A DNA stretch of 64,000 nucleotides from Chryseobacterium sp. FP211-J200 (lineage in GTDB: Bacteria; Bacteroidota; Bacteroidia; Flavobacteriales; Weeksellaceae), in contig NZ_LSHB01000013.1 of assembly GCF_001643375.1 (NCBI RefSeq), positions 16,041 through 80,040 on the forward strand, in the 5' to 3' direction. The notes beneath the pieces were generated by a model. That model was not told the DNA's origin. It did no database searches and saw nothing but the letters and a program-made list of their open reading frames with translations. Below, one piece after another: positions 63,439 through 64,000 of this stretch (position 1 is its first letter; every line of letters starts with the position of its first letter). A program made the position numbers and the translations under genes.

Positions 63439-64000
63439 CTTCTTTAAATAGTGTTATCACGAGCAGAAAATATTAAAAAAATACAAGTAAACGATATAAG
63501 GTACCACCCATTGAGACGTTGAAATAAATAATGCAAAGCTGAAAAACCGAATAGTTAGAGTATAGAAGCAAGCGTAAAAAACAATGAAGTTCCAAATCTC
63601 GAACGTTTCTTTTTTTTGGATTTCGACATTGATGCAATGGACTTTATCAAAGCCTATAAGACAATTATTTCCCGAATTGCAGAACGTATTGGTCAGCAGG
63701 AGATTGGTAAGCTCATCTGTTTTTGTGGATATGAAAAATTGGTCACGGTTATCGTGACCAATTTACTTTCTGCCCAACGATGCCATCGAAAAAGCCTGAA
63801 ATTATTCCCCCTTACTTCAAAAAGAAGAAATGTACTGCTACCTGAATCGCAAGGACAAGCCATATCAATGGATTTAAAAAGATATAATCCTAAATAATCG
63901 TATTCTTTTCGCTTTTTTTCTCCGCAACATCTGCTATGAAGACAGTCAAAGGCAATCCATCGAATACACGAGAAATATTGTTTATACTCGTAGTGCATTA
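63439..64000. other. No supportable gene at the right edge
   Basis: Downstream of the DUF3408 gene a short plus-strand ORF (63616-63897) and a minus-strand ORF (63693-63998) overlap each other and the inverted repeat. Neither reads like a conserved protein. The expected next tra gene is not seen, so the element may be eroded here or resume beyond the window. Confidence 0.5.
63736..63764. repeat. 12-bp perfect inverted repeat
   Basis: AAATTGGTCACG (63736-63747) and CGTGACCAATTT (63753-63764) flank a 5-nt loop. It lies in the 63439-64000 stretch, where short ORFs on both strands look unconvincing. It may be a terminator, an operator or a recombination site. Confidence 0.7.

Noticed and set aside
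63616..63998. Two overlapping short ORFs at the right edge
   Set aside because: Neither resembles a known conjugation protein, they overlap on opposite strands, and both run through a strong inverted repeat.

Overview
The window is an AT-rich chromosomal segment from a member of the Flavobacteriia, most likely the Chryseobacterium/Epilithonimonas group (Weeksellaceae). The signs are a PorQ-type T9SS protein beside cmk, a TamL-like lipoprotein/BamA protein, a DAHP synthase-chorismate mutase fusion, a dnaX lacking the usual zinc-binding insert, many SPII lipoproteins, few Shine-Dalgarno sites, and several promoters of the Bacteroidetes TTG/TAnnTTTG type. The genus is inferred from gene content and was not tested by a search.

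Layout. 1-7.8 kb: an OmpA/DUF937 protein cut by the window edge, proS, a Gly/Tyr/Trp-rich lipoprotein, a porin-like outer-membrane protein, rsgA and the DAHP synthase fusion. 7.8-10.3 kb: a genomic scar in which a C1q-like surface protein and a TPR/AraC regulator lie head to head, both apparently without their 5' ends. 10.3-16.1 kb: three tandem secreted serine hydrolases with near-identical 66-bp spacers, then a membrane AraC regulator. 16.1-31.3 kb: core genes, namely dnaX (split by an A10 run, suggesting gamma/tau slippage), sucB-sucA, an SRPBCC protein, tamL, a SpoU methyltransferase, three envelope proteins, cmk, porQ and pyrH. 31.3-35.2 kb: frr and then small orphan genes with C-rich codon use, ending in a 21-bp tandem repeat. 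35.3-43.8 kb: alternating VOC/SRPBCC genes, a DUF3108 protein and glgB-glgA-glgC.

45.2-51.1 kb holds the most unusual block: a very AT-rich, tightly packed same-strand operon of about eight genes. It encodes an HTH protein, a four-TM protein, a P-loop GTPase-like protein, a coiled-coil/TM protein with a possible GAP1-like N-terminus, a retropepsin-like lipoprotein, two small membrane proteins and a lipoprotein. Start/stop overlaps couple the GTPase-like gene, its partner and the protease. I read it as an envelope-spanning NTP-dependent signalling or conflict system; this is a hypothesis.

51.1-59.4 kb: a flippase and FkbM methyltransferase pair, a sugar isomerase-like lipoprotein, glutathione peroxidase, a PepSY-like protein, gcvT, a YjdM-like protein, an ABC ATPase and a YceI lipoprotein. 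59.5-64 kb: a GIY-YIG gene and one end of a mobile element (relaxase MobB, MobA, a candidate oriT, a DUF3408 protein). The ParA and coupling-protein genes usual for such elements are absent from the visible part.

Several dispersed hairpin repeats punctuate the intergenic spaces. I saw no tRNA, rRNA or CRISPR array.
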